Source: Lachnospiraceae bacterium (GTDB taxonomy: Bacteria > Bacillota > Clostridia > Lachnospirales > Lachnospiraceae). From it: DNA of 64,000 nucleotides. Every line of letters begins with the position of its first letter. Within the stretch, counting starts at the first letter, position 1. Under the pieces are notes generated by a model that worked only from the letters and a program-made list of their open reading frames with translations, did no database searches and had not been told where the DNA came from. The stretch lies in contig JAAUZC010000015.1 in the NCBI GenBank assembly GCA_014804795.1, positions 71,857-135,856 on the forward strand. Direction: 5' to 3'. The position numbers and the translations under genes were made by a program. Positions 6,821-16,851 of this stretch are shown here, piece after piece.

Positions 6821-9800
6821 CTACTCAATAGATTTTAAAGATTCTGCCATATTGATCTTTTCCAGTTTAAAATACATGATACCGTTTACCATCATGGCAA
6901 AAGCAAAAGTAAACAGCAGGCTCCATATATAACTGACCGGTGTAATGGTCGTTTTGAAAGAGACCATATCAATCCGGATATGATACATAACAAACCAGTG
7001 CAGCCATTTTCCGAGTCCCAGACCGACCACAGCTCCCAGGCCGGTCAGTACCATATTTTCCCTGAAAACATAGTCCGCCGTTTCTCTGGCATAAAATCCC
7101 AACACTTTGATCGTTGCAATTTCTCTGATTCTTTCCGTAATATTAATATTTGTCAGATTATACAGCACAATAAACGCAAGGCTTCCCGCACAGACAATGA
7201 TCAGCAGGACAATATAGTCCATGCTCTCCATCATGGTCCCGATCCTCTCCCGCATATCCGCGGTGACAGATACCGCAAGTACATGATCCATATCGGAGAC
7301 GGCAGCAGCAGCCTCATGGACATCCAGACCATCTGACACCTTTACATATGCGCTCTTATATTCCGGCTCTTCCCCAAACTGCTTTTCATAAGTTCCCTTA
7401 TCAATATAGATGTAATTATTGACAAAATTCTCACACAACGCTGATATCGTCACAGTAAAACTGTTCATATCGTTATCCCGCAGTGTCACCCGGTCTCCGA
7501 TCTGAATGCCCAGCGTTTCCGCCATTTTTTCCGTCAGAACCGCTTCGCCCTCACCCGGATAAGGAATTTTTTCTCCTGCCGACGTATGCAGATCTATAAA
7601 GGAACTTATCGCCTCCACATCTTCCGGCACCTCTAAATAGACAGATTTTGTCTTTCCGCCAAAATCAAGCTCTACGCTTTTTTCGTGCCTCCAGGCAATC
7701 TGCGACAGAATATCTTCTGTCTGTGCCGCCAGATTCTCCATATCCTCCGCCTGCATCTTATCCGACATCGTAATTTCGATATCGTAAATCTGTATCTCAT
7801 CATACTGCATATCCGCTACATTCGTAACGGAATCCTTGATGCCGAAACCGGTGAGCAGCAGCGCTGTGCAGCCGCTGATGCCAAGTATCATCATGAAAAA
7901 CCGTTTCTTATATCTGATGATATTTCTCACGGAAACTTTATGCAAAAACTTCATCCGCCTCCAGATGAACGTGATTTTTTCCAGGAAAATCCGCTTTCCG
8001 TTTTTAGGCGCTTTAGGCCGGATTAGATTTGCAGGTACGCTGTGAAGTTCATAGCGACAGGAAAAATATGCTGCCCCCATAGAACACAAAAGCGCTGCCA
8101 CTAACGAAAGAAGCGCCATCTGTATATCAAAGTAATACATGATATCGCCCATGCTGTACATAATGCCGTATCCCATCCATATAACTTTCGGGAACAGCCA
8201 TGTACCGCCCACACAGCCGATCACTGCCCCGAATACCGCTGCGGAACCGGCATAAAACAGATATTTTCCCATAATGGCGGCATTGCTGTACCCCAATGCC
8301 TTCAACACACCGATCTGGGTCCTCTGTTCTTCCACCATACGATTCATCGTCGTCATACAGATGAGCGCCGCCACCAGGAAAAAGAATACCGGGAACACAT
8401 TTGCAATGGCATCCACAATATTGGAATCACTCTCATAGCAGGCATAACCGATATTTGTCTCTCTGGTCAGTACATAATCGTCCGGCTCTTCTATATCCGC
8501 AAGTTCCGCCCTGGCGTCATCAATCTTCTTCTGGGCGTCCTGTACTTCCTCCTCAAATTCTGCCTCGGCATCCGCGTACTCTGCTTTGGCATCCGCAAGC
8601 TCCGCCCTTCCGTCTTCCAGCTCGGCATCCCCGTCCGCAAGCTCCCTCTCTGCATCCGCAAGGTCTTTTTTTGCCTTTTTCAGTTCTGTTTTTCCGTCTT
8701 CTAATTCTGCCTTTCCGTCTTCCAACTCCGCTCTGGCATCCGCAAGTTCCTCTTTCGCCTCTTCCAGTTTTTTCTTTCCGTCCGCAATTTCCTCGTCCGC
8801 TTTCGCTATCTGTTTCCTGCCGGAATTTAACCCTGCCTCACCTTCGGCAATCTTTTGCTCATTTACCTCTATTTCTTTCTTTACAGCCGCAATCTGTTCT
8901 TTTCCTTCCTGTATCTGTATCTTTCCGGCGGCAATCTGTTCTTTTCCCGCCTGTATCTGCATCTTTCCGGCGGCAATCTCCTCTTTGCCCGCCTGTATCT
9001 GGGCAAGCATGGCCCGAAGTCCCGCCAATATCGCCTGATCCGGCATATTGTTCCCGCTTACGGACTCCATCTGCGCTATCTGGGCACGCAGATAATTCTC
9101 CTGTTCCAGCAGATTTTCTTCCTCGCCGAGCAAAACCGCTTCCTGCCCGAGTAACTTCTGTTCCTCGCCAAGCAAAGCCGCTTCTTTTTCAAACAGACCG
9201 TTCTCCTGCGCCTGTAATTCTTTCTTACCTTCCTCCAACTGAGCTCTCGCTTCGGCAAGTTCTTCACCGCCGGCAAATATTTTCCACTCGGCAAGCTTTA
9301 TCTCTTCCTCCGCATCCCGGATCTCCTGCTCTTTTTCCTGAATTTCCCGCTCGCCGTCGGCAATCTCCTGTTCCCCGTCCGCTATTTCCTGTTCGCCGTC
9401 CGCTATCTCCTGCTCATGCTCCTTGATCTCCTGTTTTCCGTCCTCTATTTTCTTTCTCGCATCGGCAATCTCTTTCTCGGCGTCCGCAAGCTCTTCTTCA
9501 CCATCCAGAATCTGCTGCCAGGCATCCGCCAATTCTTCCTCCGCTTCCGCTTTCTTATCATCCAGTTCGGTCTGGGCATCATCTATCTTATCCTGTGCCT
9601 CCGCAATCAGTCTGTTATAGCGCGTTTCCACAAGCTGACGGTTTTTATCTTCTATCTTCCCCTGCAGTTCATCAATATAATCGTTATACTCATCCGTGTA
9701 AACTTTATATTTTAACTTTGTTGTCACGTATAATTCCGTAAGATAATCGCAGTCAAATGCCTCTTTCGGCACATAAAGAAAAGCATTGATCTTTCCATCG

Positions 9801-10363
9801 CCGATGGAAGCAGTTCCCCTCTCAAAGTTAATATAATAAGGAGACCGCACAACACCTACTGCCGTAAATGTGCGGTTTTTAAACATCTCCAGTGTATCCT
9901 CATCATTATTGTCCGTCACTGTGATCTGCATACCGATGGATTCTTCCCCATACAAAGCGGCATCCAGCACGCATTCATCCGCTTTTTCCGGCATCCTTCC
10001 GGCAGTCAGCACTACCCGGTTTATGGTTTCCGGCACTGTATGGAACTTAAAGACATCCTCATTTTCTCCGTGAAAAGCGCACAGCGCGTCCACCGAAACC
10101 GCCCCTTCCGCATCGGCTATTTCAGGGAGCGCTTCAATCTCTGCCACACTTTCCTCATCAAACCCTACTGTCGAGAGCAGTCTGAAATCAAAGAAATCCT
10201 GCTCCAACAGATAATCATTTTCCGTGATGATCATCGCCGGTGTGGTCGCTTTTAACCCCGTAAACAGACCCACTCCCAACATCACAATGGCCACGATCGC
10301 CATGTAACGCCCGAAGCTTGCCTTAATCTCCCTTATTGTTGTCTTGATCATTCCACTACTCAT
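6821..10363 (-). CDS. FtsX/MacB-type ABC transporter permease with a giant coiled-coil insert
   Basis: An 1180-residue permease. One membrane span lies near residues 18-38, followed by an extracytoplasmic domain to about 225, then a coiled coil from about 225 to 625 built of repeats such as GEQEIADGEQEIADGE and ELADARAELEDGKAELEDG. FtsX domain 1 follows (about 650-775), then a second membrane-plus-ectodomain unit (about 815-1050) and FtsX domain 2 (about 1060-1175, ending in EKINMAESLKSIE). Two FtsX domains on one chain mean a single permease can pair with the ATPase encoded just upstream. MacB/FtsX proteins act as mechanotransmitters, moving proteins or signals across the envelope rather than classical solutes. 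The coiled coil is far larger than the usual MacB periplasmic domain and could reach through the cell wall; that is inference. Confidence 0.9.
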   Translation of the reverse strand: MSSGMIKTTIREIKASFGRYMAIVAIVMLGVGLFTGLKATTPAMIITENDYLLEQDFFDFRLLSTVGFDEESVAEIEALPEIADAEGAVSVDALCAFHGENEDVFKFHTVPETINRVVLTAGRMPEKADECVLDAALYGEESIGMQITVTDNNDEDTLEMFKNRTFTAVGVVRSPYYINFERGTASIGDGKINAFLYVPKEAFDCDYLTELYVTTKLKYKVYTDEYNDYIDELQGKIEDKNRQLVETRYNRLIAEAQDKIDDAQTELDDKKAEAEEELADAWQQILDGEEELADAEKEIADARKKIEDGKQEIKEHEQEIADGEQEIADGEQEIADGEREIQEKEQEIRDAEEEIKLAEWKIFAGGEELAEARAQLEEGKKELQAQENGLFEKEAALLGEEQKLLGQEAVLLGEEENLLEQENYLRAQIAQMESVSGNNMPDQAILAGLRAMLAQIQAGKEEIAAGKMQIQAGKEQIAAGKIQIQEGKEQIAAVKKEIEVNEQKIAEGEAGLNSGRKQIAKADEEIADGKKKLEEAKEELADARAELEDGKAELEDGKTELKKAKKDLADAERELADGDAELEDGRAELADAKAEYADAEAEFEEEVQDAQKKIDDARAELADIEEPDDYVLTRETNIGYACYESDSNIVDAIANVFPVFFFLVAALICMTTMNRMVEEQRTQIGVLKALGYSNAAIMGKYLFYAGSAAVFGAVIGCVGGTWLFPKVIWMGYGIMYSMGDIMYYFDIQMALLSLVAALLCSMGAAYFSCRYELHSVPANLIRPKAPKNGKRIFLEKITFIWRRMKFLHKVSVRNIIRYKKRFFMMILGISGCTALLLTGFGIKDSVTNVADMQYDEIQIYDIEITMSDKMQAEDMENLAAQTEDILSQIAWRHEKSVELDFGGKTKSVYLEVPEDVEAISSFIDLHTSAGEKIPYPGEGEAVLTEKMAETLGIQIGDRVTLRDNDMNSFTVTISALCENFVNNYIYIDKGTYEKQFGEEPEYKSAYVKVSDGLDVHEAAAAVSDMDHVLAVSVTADMRERIGTMMESMDYIVLLIIVCAGSLAFIVLYNLTNINITERIREIATIKVLGFYARETADYVFRENMVLTGLGAVVGLGLGKWLHWFVMYHIRIDMVSFKTTITPVSYIWSLLFTFAFAMMVNGIMYFKLEKINMAESLKSIE

Positions 10364-10385
10364 TTACACGTTTCCTGTCAGATTC

Positions 10386-11090
10386 CTACCATTCGATATC
10401 TTCCACCGGCTGGATATGCCTGTTCATCTCCATTTTCGCTACTGTCCCGCTTTTCACCGTAATAACCCTGTCTGCCATTGCAGTCAAGGCCTGATTATGG
10501 GTAATGACCACCACCGTCATTTTTTCTTTCCGGCAGGTATCCTGCAAAAGCTTTAGAACTGCTTTGCCTGTATTATAATCCAGAGCACCCGTGGGCTCGT
10601 CGCAGAGCAAAAGCTTTGGATTTTTTGCAAGCGCCCTGGCGATCGCAACACGCTGCTGTTCTCCGCCCGACAACTGAGCCGGAAAATTTCCCGCCCGTTC
10701 TTTCAGGCCGACCGATTCCAACACTGTCATTGCATCAAGCGGCTCCTTACAGATCTGTGCCGCTAATTCCACGTTTTCCAATGCAGTCAGATTCTGCACC
10801 AGATTATAAAACTGGAAGACAAAGCCGATATCATACCGTCTGTAGGATGTCAGCCTCTTTTTATTGTAGCCGGAAATCTCTTCCCCGTCTAACAGAACCT
10901 TTCCTGAAGTCAGGCTGTCCATACCGCCAAGTATATTTAAAATCGTCGTTTTTCCTGCGCCGGAAGCCCCTACTACAACGCAGAATTCTCCTTTTTCAAT
11001 GGAAAAATTGACATTTTTCAATGCTTCAATATCCACTTCTCCCATATGATATATCTTGCCGACATTCCTAAATTCTACAAATGAACTCAT
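10386..11090 (-). CDS. ABC transporter ATP-binding protein (MacB/LolD type)
   Basis: A 234-residue ATPase with Walker [11 protein letters not shown]-loop FVFQFYNLV, signature [15 protein letters not shown], Walker [13 protein letters not shown] and H-loop [20 protein letters not shown] and the [12 protein letters not shown] motif are typical of the MacB/LolD/FtsE class that partners FtsX-type permeases. ATG 11090 is preferred (GGGAG nine bases upstream); the frame extends eight codons further. The permease gene starts 22 bases after the stop, so the two proteins surely form one complex. Confidence 0.94.
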   Translation of the reverse strand: MSSFVEFRNVGKIYHMGEVDIEALKNVNFSIEKGEFCVVVGASGAGKTTILNILGGMDSLTSGKVLLDGEEISGYNKKRLTSYRRYDIGFVFQFYNLVQNLTALENVELAAQICKEPLDAMTVLESVGLKERAGNFPAQLSGGEQQRVAIARALAKNPKLLLCDEPTGALDYNTGKAVLKLLQDTCRKEKMTVVVITHNQALTAMADRVITVKSGTVAKMEMNRHIQPVEDIEW

Positions 11091-11251
11091 TTCTGCTTCT
11101 CCCAACCCCGGCACTGCCCATCTTCCTGATTGCGCTTTTGTCGCTCTTTATTCCCCGACAAAAACCGCATGGCAGTTTCTTTCATTTTATAGTATCACAG
11201 TTCCATATATTCAGGCCAGTAGTTTTCATTTTATTTTCCGGTATAACAGGC

Positions 11252-14200
11252 CTACCCCACTTTCACAAAATCGAACAGACTGATCTGATTGCTCTCGGGC
11301 AGATCTCCCAAAATCCCCAGATCCCCCAGCTGATCCGCCAATGTCTTGCCGACTTTGGCCCGCTCTCTGAAATCATCTTTTGACAAAAACGTTCCCTGCT
11401 TTGCCGCCTCACAAATCGAATAAGCCGCTTTTTCACCCAAGCCGTCGATACTGTTAAACGACGGCAGCAGCTTCCCGTCCACAATCTGAAACAGTCTTGC
11501 ATCGGACCTATACAGATCGATCGGCAGAAACTCAAAGCCTCTGGCATACATTTCCTGCACGATCTTCATGTCGCGCATGGAATCCTGTTCCTTTTTGGAT
11601 AACTGATCTTTTCCCCGCTTCTTATATTCATTCAGTATACTTTCCAAATGTTCTCTTCCCTGACACATGATCTCATAGGAGAAAGCGGAGGCCCGGATAC
11701 TGAAAAATGCCGCATAATAGGCAAGCGGATGATACACCTTGCAGTACGCAATACGCCACGCCATCATGACATAGGCCGCCGCATGGGCTTTCGGGAACAT
11801 ATACTTGATCTTTTTGCAGGACCAGATATACCAGTCAGGCACATTGTTCTGCGTCATGGCCTCCTCCCACTCGGGCCGCAGTCCTTTTCCTTTCCGCACG
11901 CTCTCCATGATCTTAAAGGAGAGCGCCGGGTCCAAGCCCATATGAATCAGATAGATCATAATATCGTCTCGACAGCAGATTGCGGTGGAGATCGTCGCTT
12001 TCCCCTCCTCGATCAGCGTCTGCGCATTGCCAAGCCACACATCCGTCCCATGTCCCAGACCGGATATCCTGATCAGATCCGAAAAATGTTTTGGTTTCGT
12101 GTCAAGCAGCATCTGTATGACAAACTCTGTCCCAAACTCCGGAATTCCAAGGGAACCTACCGGGCATCCCCCGATATCATCGGGCGTGAGGCCAAGCGCT
12201 TCCGTAGATGTAAACAGGCTCATCACCGCCTTGTCATCTAACGGAATCTCCCGCGGGTCAATCCCCGTCAGATCCTGCAGCATACGGATCATGGTCGGAT
12301 CATCATGTCCCAGAATATCTAACTTTAACAGGTTGTGGTCGATAGAGTGATAGTCAAAATGAGTCGTGACGATATCCGTTGTCATATCGTTTGCCGGATG
12401 CTGTACAGGCGTAAAGGAATTGATGTCCTCTCCCACCGGCAGTACAACGATGCCGCCCGGATGCTGCCCCGTACTTCTTCTGATGCCGGTACAGCCCTGT
12501 ACGATCCTGTCAATCTCGCAGTTTCTCTTATGAATCTCGTGTTCCTCATAATATTTTTTTACATAGCCGAATGCGGTCTTATCCGCCATTGTCGCGATCG
12601 TACCGGCCCGGTAAGTCTGCCCGTGTCCAAAAATCACTTCGGTATATTTATGTGCTTTACTTTGATATTCCCCTGAGAAATTCAGATCGATATCCGGTTC
12701 CTTATCTCCCATAAATCCAAGAAAAGTCTCAAACGGAATATCAAAGCCGTCTTTCACAAGCATTTCCCCGCACTTCGGGCACTTTTTATCCGGCATATCA
12801 CAGCCGGAACCGCCCACGAAGGCCTTTACCTCCTCCGAGTCAAAATCGTAATAAAAACAATGCGGGCACCTGTAGTGGGGACTTAAAGAATTTACTTCCG
12901 TAATCCCCGCGAGGAACGCTACAAAAGAAGAACCTACGGAACCACGGGAACCGACCAGATACCCGTCCTCCACAGATTTCCACACCAGCTTCTGGGCGAT
13001 AATATACATCACCGCAAAGCCGTTGCTGATAATGGAATTCAATTCTTTTTTCAGTCTCGCCTCCACAATTTCCGGCAGCTTTTCCCCGTACAGCTCATAG
13101 GCTTTCTCATAGCAGATACGTGTTAACGTCTTATCCGAATCGGGAATGACCGGCGGACATTTGTCCGGACGCACCGGGGACATTGTATCCACCATATCCG
13201 CGATCAGATTTGTGTTGGTAATGACAATCTCCTCCGCCTTATCGCTTCCCAGATACTGAAATTCCTCCAGCATTTCCTCTGTGGTGCGCAGATAGAGCGG
13301 CGCCTGGTTATCCGCATTCTCATATTTTCTTGCCGCCATAATGATACGGCGGTAGATCTCATCCTCCGGATCCAGAAAATGAACGTCACAGGTGGCTACC
13401 ACCGGTTTATGGAATGTCTCGCCGAGTTCCACCACTTTCCGGTTTAAATTTTTGATATCCTCAAAGGAATGAACATTTTCGATTCTTTCCGACTCTATCA
13501 TAAACTCATTGTTGGAAAGAGGCTGTATCTCCAGATAATCATAAAAGTTTGCAATTCTGGCAAGCTCCGTCTCCTCTCTTCCGTCTAAAAGTGCTTTATA
13601 CAGTTCCCCCGCTTCACAGGCGCTTCCGATGATCAGCCCCTCCCTGTATTTTTGCAGTTCGCTCTTCGGAATTCTGGGCCGCCTGCTGTAATAATCGAGG
13701 TGGGATTTACTCACCAGTGTATACAGATTGGTTCTGCCCACATTGTTTTTTGCCAGAATGATCACATGGTAGGTCGCCATCTTTTTGATGATCTCAGGAT
13801 TGGAACGCCCCGCCTCTTCAAGCTGCCAAAGACTCGTTATTCCTCTTTCCGAAAGCATTCTCAAAAAAGCTCTATACATCTGCGCAGTACATTCCGCATC
13901 GTCCACCGCTCTGTGATGATTTTCCAGTGAAATATTTAATGTCTTTGCCACCGCATCCAACGTATGCTTCGCCTGCCCGGGCAAAAGGAGTCTGGCTATC
14001 CCCATCGTATCCAGATAGGTAAACTCCCTCACGATTCCCAGTCTTCTGGCATTTTCCTTGATAAAGCTCATATCAAACCCGGCATTGTGGGCCGCCAGTA
14101 CCGCATCCCCGCAAAAAGAAAGAAACTCCGGCAATACTGTTCTGGCAGTGGGGGCATCTTTCACCATATTGTCATTGATGCTTGTGAGCTGTTCAATTCT

Positions 14201-15715
14201 GAACGGAATAGGTCGTTCCGGATTTACAAACGCCGAAAACCGCTCCGTGATCTTTCCGTCTTTTACTTTTACAGCGCCGATCTCAATAATCCGGTCATTG
14301 ACCGGAGAAAATCCTGTTGTCTCTATATCAAATACTACGATCTCGTCTGTCAAAAGCTGCCCTTTCTCATTGTTGACAAGCGGATTTAAATCGTCCACCA
14401 GATAACCTTCCACCCCGTAGATCACTTTAAAGAAATCAAATTTGTCCGGTTCCGCCTCCCCCGCGGCCTTTCTCTTCTCTTTCTCCGCTTTCCACAGGTC
14501 TTCCCATACATGATTGGCATCCGGAAAGGACTGCAGCACGCCATGGTCGGTAATGGCGATCGCGGGCATGCCCCACTGGTAAGCACGCTTTACGATGTCT
14601 TTCACTTCGGACACACCATCCATATCGCTCATTTTTGTGTGGCAGTGCAACTCCACCCGTTTTCGAACACTGTTATCCATCCTCCGTTCCGTAAAATCGG
14701 GTATTTTTTTGATGCCGGCGACAGAAGATATCCCCAGTTCATGATCAAATTTATCCATCATGACAACGCCTTTTATTTTCAGGAAGTTTCCTTTTTGTAA
14801 AAAGCCTTTTATTTCGTCCACCTGATCTGTCTTAACAAAGATTTTTATACCGATGGTATCTGTCATATCTGTAATTGTAAAAATCAGGATAGTCTTCTCG
14901 ATTTTTGTAATTTCCCGTTCTTCAAAATTAAGCACTTTTCCGCGGATAATTACCTCACCGATCTCACCGGTAATATTTTCAATCGGAATATGTTCCCCCT
15001 CAAAATCTCTGCCGAATATCACATCCACATTTTCGGAACGCTTTAATGGACGAACGGCTTCTTTCGTCAAACTGCTCTGCGGCTGTTTCTGCGGCCTATC
15101 ACTTCCCTCTTCATCATTTTTTTCTTCTGCATCATTTCCTCTTGCAAGGGAAACGATCTCTGTTATCCTGTTCTCCAGCTTCTGTTCCTGTTCCGCCTTA
15201 TGCTTTCTCTCCTTTTTCTCCCGATATGCGGTCTCAATCTCTACTGTAAGGCCGCAGCGTTCGACAAATATCTTCTCTAAAATCCGCACCAGCTCTTTCT
15301 CTTTTTCTCTGGCAAGCACAGATTCCTCCAACACTATCTTCACTGTCTTCTGGTTAGGATAAGAAATTTCCGCATTCTTAAACAGGCTGTATTCCATAGG
15401 GGATAATTCCCGAAGTTCCTGCAATATGCTCTTTCCATATGCCTGCAGCAGACTTTCCGGCGTATAGAGGGAAGAGAGGTGAAATCTCTCGTAAATTTTA
15501 ATGATCGTTTCGGCATACGGAAATAACTGCTTTTTGATCTCCTGCTCCAACGCCCATATTTTTTCTTTTTCTATCAGATGTTCGCTGCCCAGATAAATGC
15601 GCAGAATGCTCCTGTCTTTCGGCGCGGAAATGCGTTCTACCTGCACCCTCTCAAACATTGCTTTCATATCGCCCTTTAGCTGTAGGCTTGGAAAGACTTC
15701 CTCAAATAACTTCAT
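11252..15715 (-). CDS. polC: DNA polymerase III alpha subunit, PolC type
   Basis: The Gram-positive replicative polymerase, 1487 residues from ATG 15715 (GAGGG RBS nine bases upstream; a TTG at 15754 is also in frame). Domains in order: N-terminal domains, OB fold (about 250-340), PHP domain starting VELHCHTKMSDMDG (about 355), DnaQ-like 3'-5' exonuclease inserted in PHP (VFDIETTGFSPVNDRIIEIG, about 465), rest of PHP, a zinc site (CPHC...CPKC), the C-family polymerase core with EPDIDLNFSGEYQ, and the helix-hairpin-helix tail with YPLAYYAAFFS-like and SIDGLGEKAA motifs. It follows ispG by 35 bases. Confidence 0.98.
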   Translation of the reverse strand: MKLFEEVFPSLQLKGDMKAMFERVQVERISAPKDRSILRIYLGSEHLIEKEKIWALEQEIKKQLFPYAETIIKIYERFHLSSLYTPESLLQAYGKSILQELRELSPMEYSLFKNAEISYPNQKTVKIVLEESVLAREKEKELVRILEKIFVERCGLTVEIETAYREKKERKHKAEQEQKLENRITEIVSLARGNDAEEKNDEEGSDRPQKQPQSSLTKEAVRPLKRSENVDVIFGRDFEGEHIPIENITGEIGEVIIRGKVLNFEEREITKIEKTILIFTITDMTDTIGIKIFVKTDQVDEIKGFLQKGNFLKIKGVVMMDKFDHELGISSVAGIKKIPDFTERRMDNSVRKRVELHCHTKMSDMDGVSEVKDIVKRAYQWGMPAIAITDHGVLQSFPDANHVWEDLWKAEKEKRKAAGEAEPDKFDFFKVIYGVEGYLVDDLNPLVNNEKGQLLTDEIVVFDIETTGFSPVNDRIIEIGAVKVKDGKITERFSAFVNPERPIPFRIEQLTSINDNMVKDAPTARTVLPEFLSFCGDAVLAAHNAGFDMSFIKENARRLGIVREFTYLDTMGIARLLLPGQAKHTLDAVAKTLNISLENHHRAVDDAECTAQMYRAFLRMLSERGITSLWQLEEAGRSNPEIIKKMATYHVIILAKNNVGRTNLYTLVSKSHLDYYSRRPRIPKSELQKYREGLIIGSACEAGELYKALLDGREETELARIANFYDYLEIQPLSNNEFMIESERIENVHSFEDIKNLNRKVVELGETFHKPVVATCDVHFLDPEDEIYRRIIMAARKYENADNQAPLYLRTTEEMLEEFQYLGSDKAEEIVITNTNLIADMVDTMSPVRPDKCPPVIPDSDKTLTRICYEKAYELYGEKLPEIVEARLKKELNSIISNGFAVMYIIAQKLVWKSVEDGYLVGSRGSVGSSFVAFLAGITEVNSLSPHYRCPHCFYYDFDSEEVKAFVGGSGCDMPDKKCPKCGEMLVKDGFDIPFETFLGFMGDKEPDIDLNFSGEYQSKAHKYTEVIFGHGQTYRAGTIATMADKTAFGYVKKYYEEHEIHKRNCEIDRIVQGCTGIRRSTGQHPGGIVVLPVGEDINSFTPVQHPANDMTTDIVTTHFDYHSIDHNLLKLDILGHDDPTMIRMLQDLTGIDPREIPLDDKAVMSLFTSTEALGLTPDDIGGCPVGSLGIPEFGTEFVIQMLLDTKPKHFSDLIRISGLGHGTDVWLGNAQTLIEEGKATISTAICCRDDIMIYLIHMGLDPALSFKIMESVRKGKGLRPEWEEAMTQNNVPDWYIWSCKKIKYMFPKAHAAAYVMMAWRIAYCKVYHPLAYYAAFFSIRASAFSYEIMCQGREHLESILNEYKKRGKDQLSKKEQDSMRDMKIVQEMYARGFEFLPIDLYRSDARLFQIVDGKLLPSFNSIDGLGEKAAYSICEAAKQGTFLSKDDFRERAKVGKTLADQLGDLGILGDLPESNQISLFDFVKVG

Positions 15716-15750
15716 GTTTTTATATCCCTCTAAATTTTCCTGTTTCGAAT

Positions 15751-16809
15751 TCAATCATTCCATGAAAGCAGCTCCTGCCGCAGCGTTTCCAACAACTCTT
15801 CTTCCGGCACTTTTCTGATAACTTCCCCCTTTTTGATGAGAAGCCCCTCTCCTATGCCGCCGGCAATGCCGATATCCGCTTCTTTTGCCTCTCCCGGACC
15901 GTTCACTACACAGCCCATCACAGCCACTTTTAAATCTAACGGCATATCCGCCACCATCTTCTCTACCTCACCGGCCAGCTTGATCAGGTCGATCTTCGTT
16001 CGTCCGCAGGTAGGACAGGACACCACTTCAATACCGCCCTTTCTGAGCCCTAACGTCCGTAAAATCAGCTTTGCAGACTTAATTTCCTCCACCGGATCGC
16101 CGGTCAGGGAAACCCTGATCGTATCGCCGATGCCCTGATTCAATATGAGTGCCAGCCCGATTGCCGACTTGATATTGCCGCTGCCGACTGTGCCGGATTC
16201 CGTAATACCGACATGCAGAGGATACGGTGTTTTATCTGCCAGCAGCTCATGGGCTCGCACACACATCATCACATCCGAAGATTTAATACTTATGACAAGG
16301 TTGTCATAATCCATCTCCTCTATAATATGTACTTTATCAAGAGCGCTCTCCACAATACCTTCCGCTGTCACGCCATGATATTTTTCCACCAGTTCCTTTT
16401 CCAGAGAACCGCTGTTGACGCCTACCCGGATAGGGATACCCCGCTCTTTCGCTGCAGTTACGACCGCCTTTACTTTCTCTCTGTCACCGATATTGCCCGG
16501 GTTGATGCGAATCTTATCCGCCCCGTTTTCCATAGCCGCGATCGCCATTTTATAGTCGAAATGAATATCCGCCACAAGCGGTATCGCAATTTGTTTTTTA
16601 ATTTCTTTCAGTGCCGCTGCCGCCTCCAATGTCGGAACAGTACAGCGGATAATCTCGCAGCCCGCTTTTTCGAGCCGCTTAATCTGCGCCACACTCGCTC
16701 TCACGTCCTCCGTCGGCGTGTTTGTCATGGACTGTATGGCGATCGGATTGCCGCCGCCGATTGTCTTATTTCCGATTTTAACTGTCTTTGTGTGTTCTCT
16801 GTATCCCAT
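15751..16809 (-). CDS. ispG: 4-hydroxy-3-methylbut-2-enyl diphosphate synthase (flavodoxin/ferredoxin)
   Basis: IspG (GcpE) reductively converts ME-cPP to HMBPP in the MEP isoprenoid pathway using a 4Fe-4S cluster. The 352-residue chain shows the TIM-barrel start [19 protein letters not shown] and the C-terminal cluster ligands in [12 protein letters not shown] plus [11 protein letters not shown] (three Cys). dxr, uppS and cdsA occur in the same window, so the route to undecaprenyl phosphate is largely encoded here. In most relatives ispG directly follows rseP; here about 8 kb of other genes intervene. Confidence 0.97.
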   Translation of the reverse strand: MGYREHTKTVKIGNKTIGGGNPIAIQSMTNTPTEDVRASVAQIKRLEKAGCEIIRCTVPTLEAAAALKEIKKQIAIPLVADIHFDYKMAIAAMENGADKIRINPGNIGDREKVKAVVTAAKERGIPIRVGVNSGSLEKELVEKYHGVTAEGIVESALDKVHIIEEMDYDNLVISIKSSDVMMCVRAHELLADKTPYPLHVGITESGTVGSGNIKSAIGLALILNQGIGDTIRVSLTGDPVEEIKSAKLILRTLGLRKGGIEVVSCPTCGRTKIDLIKLAGEVEKMVADMPLDLKVAVMGCVVNGPGEAKEADIGIAGGIGEGLLIKKGEVIRKVPEEELLETLRQELLSWND

Positions 16810-16851
16810 AGCTTAGACCGCCTTTCCCACTCCCGTTATCCGCCCTCTATT

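Noticed and set aside
8401-9426. Long open frame on the plus strand opposite the permease coiled coil
   Set aside because: It mirrors the repetitive codons of the coiled coil, is rich in Pro/Arg/Leu/His, has no ribosome site and no domain.
8490-9640. Tandem repeats as a non-coding satellite or CRISPR
   Set aside because: The repeats keep one frame and encode a regular coiled coil.
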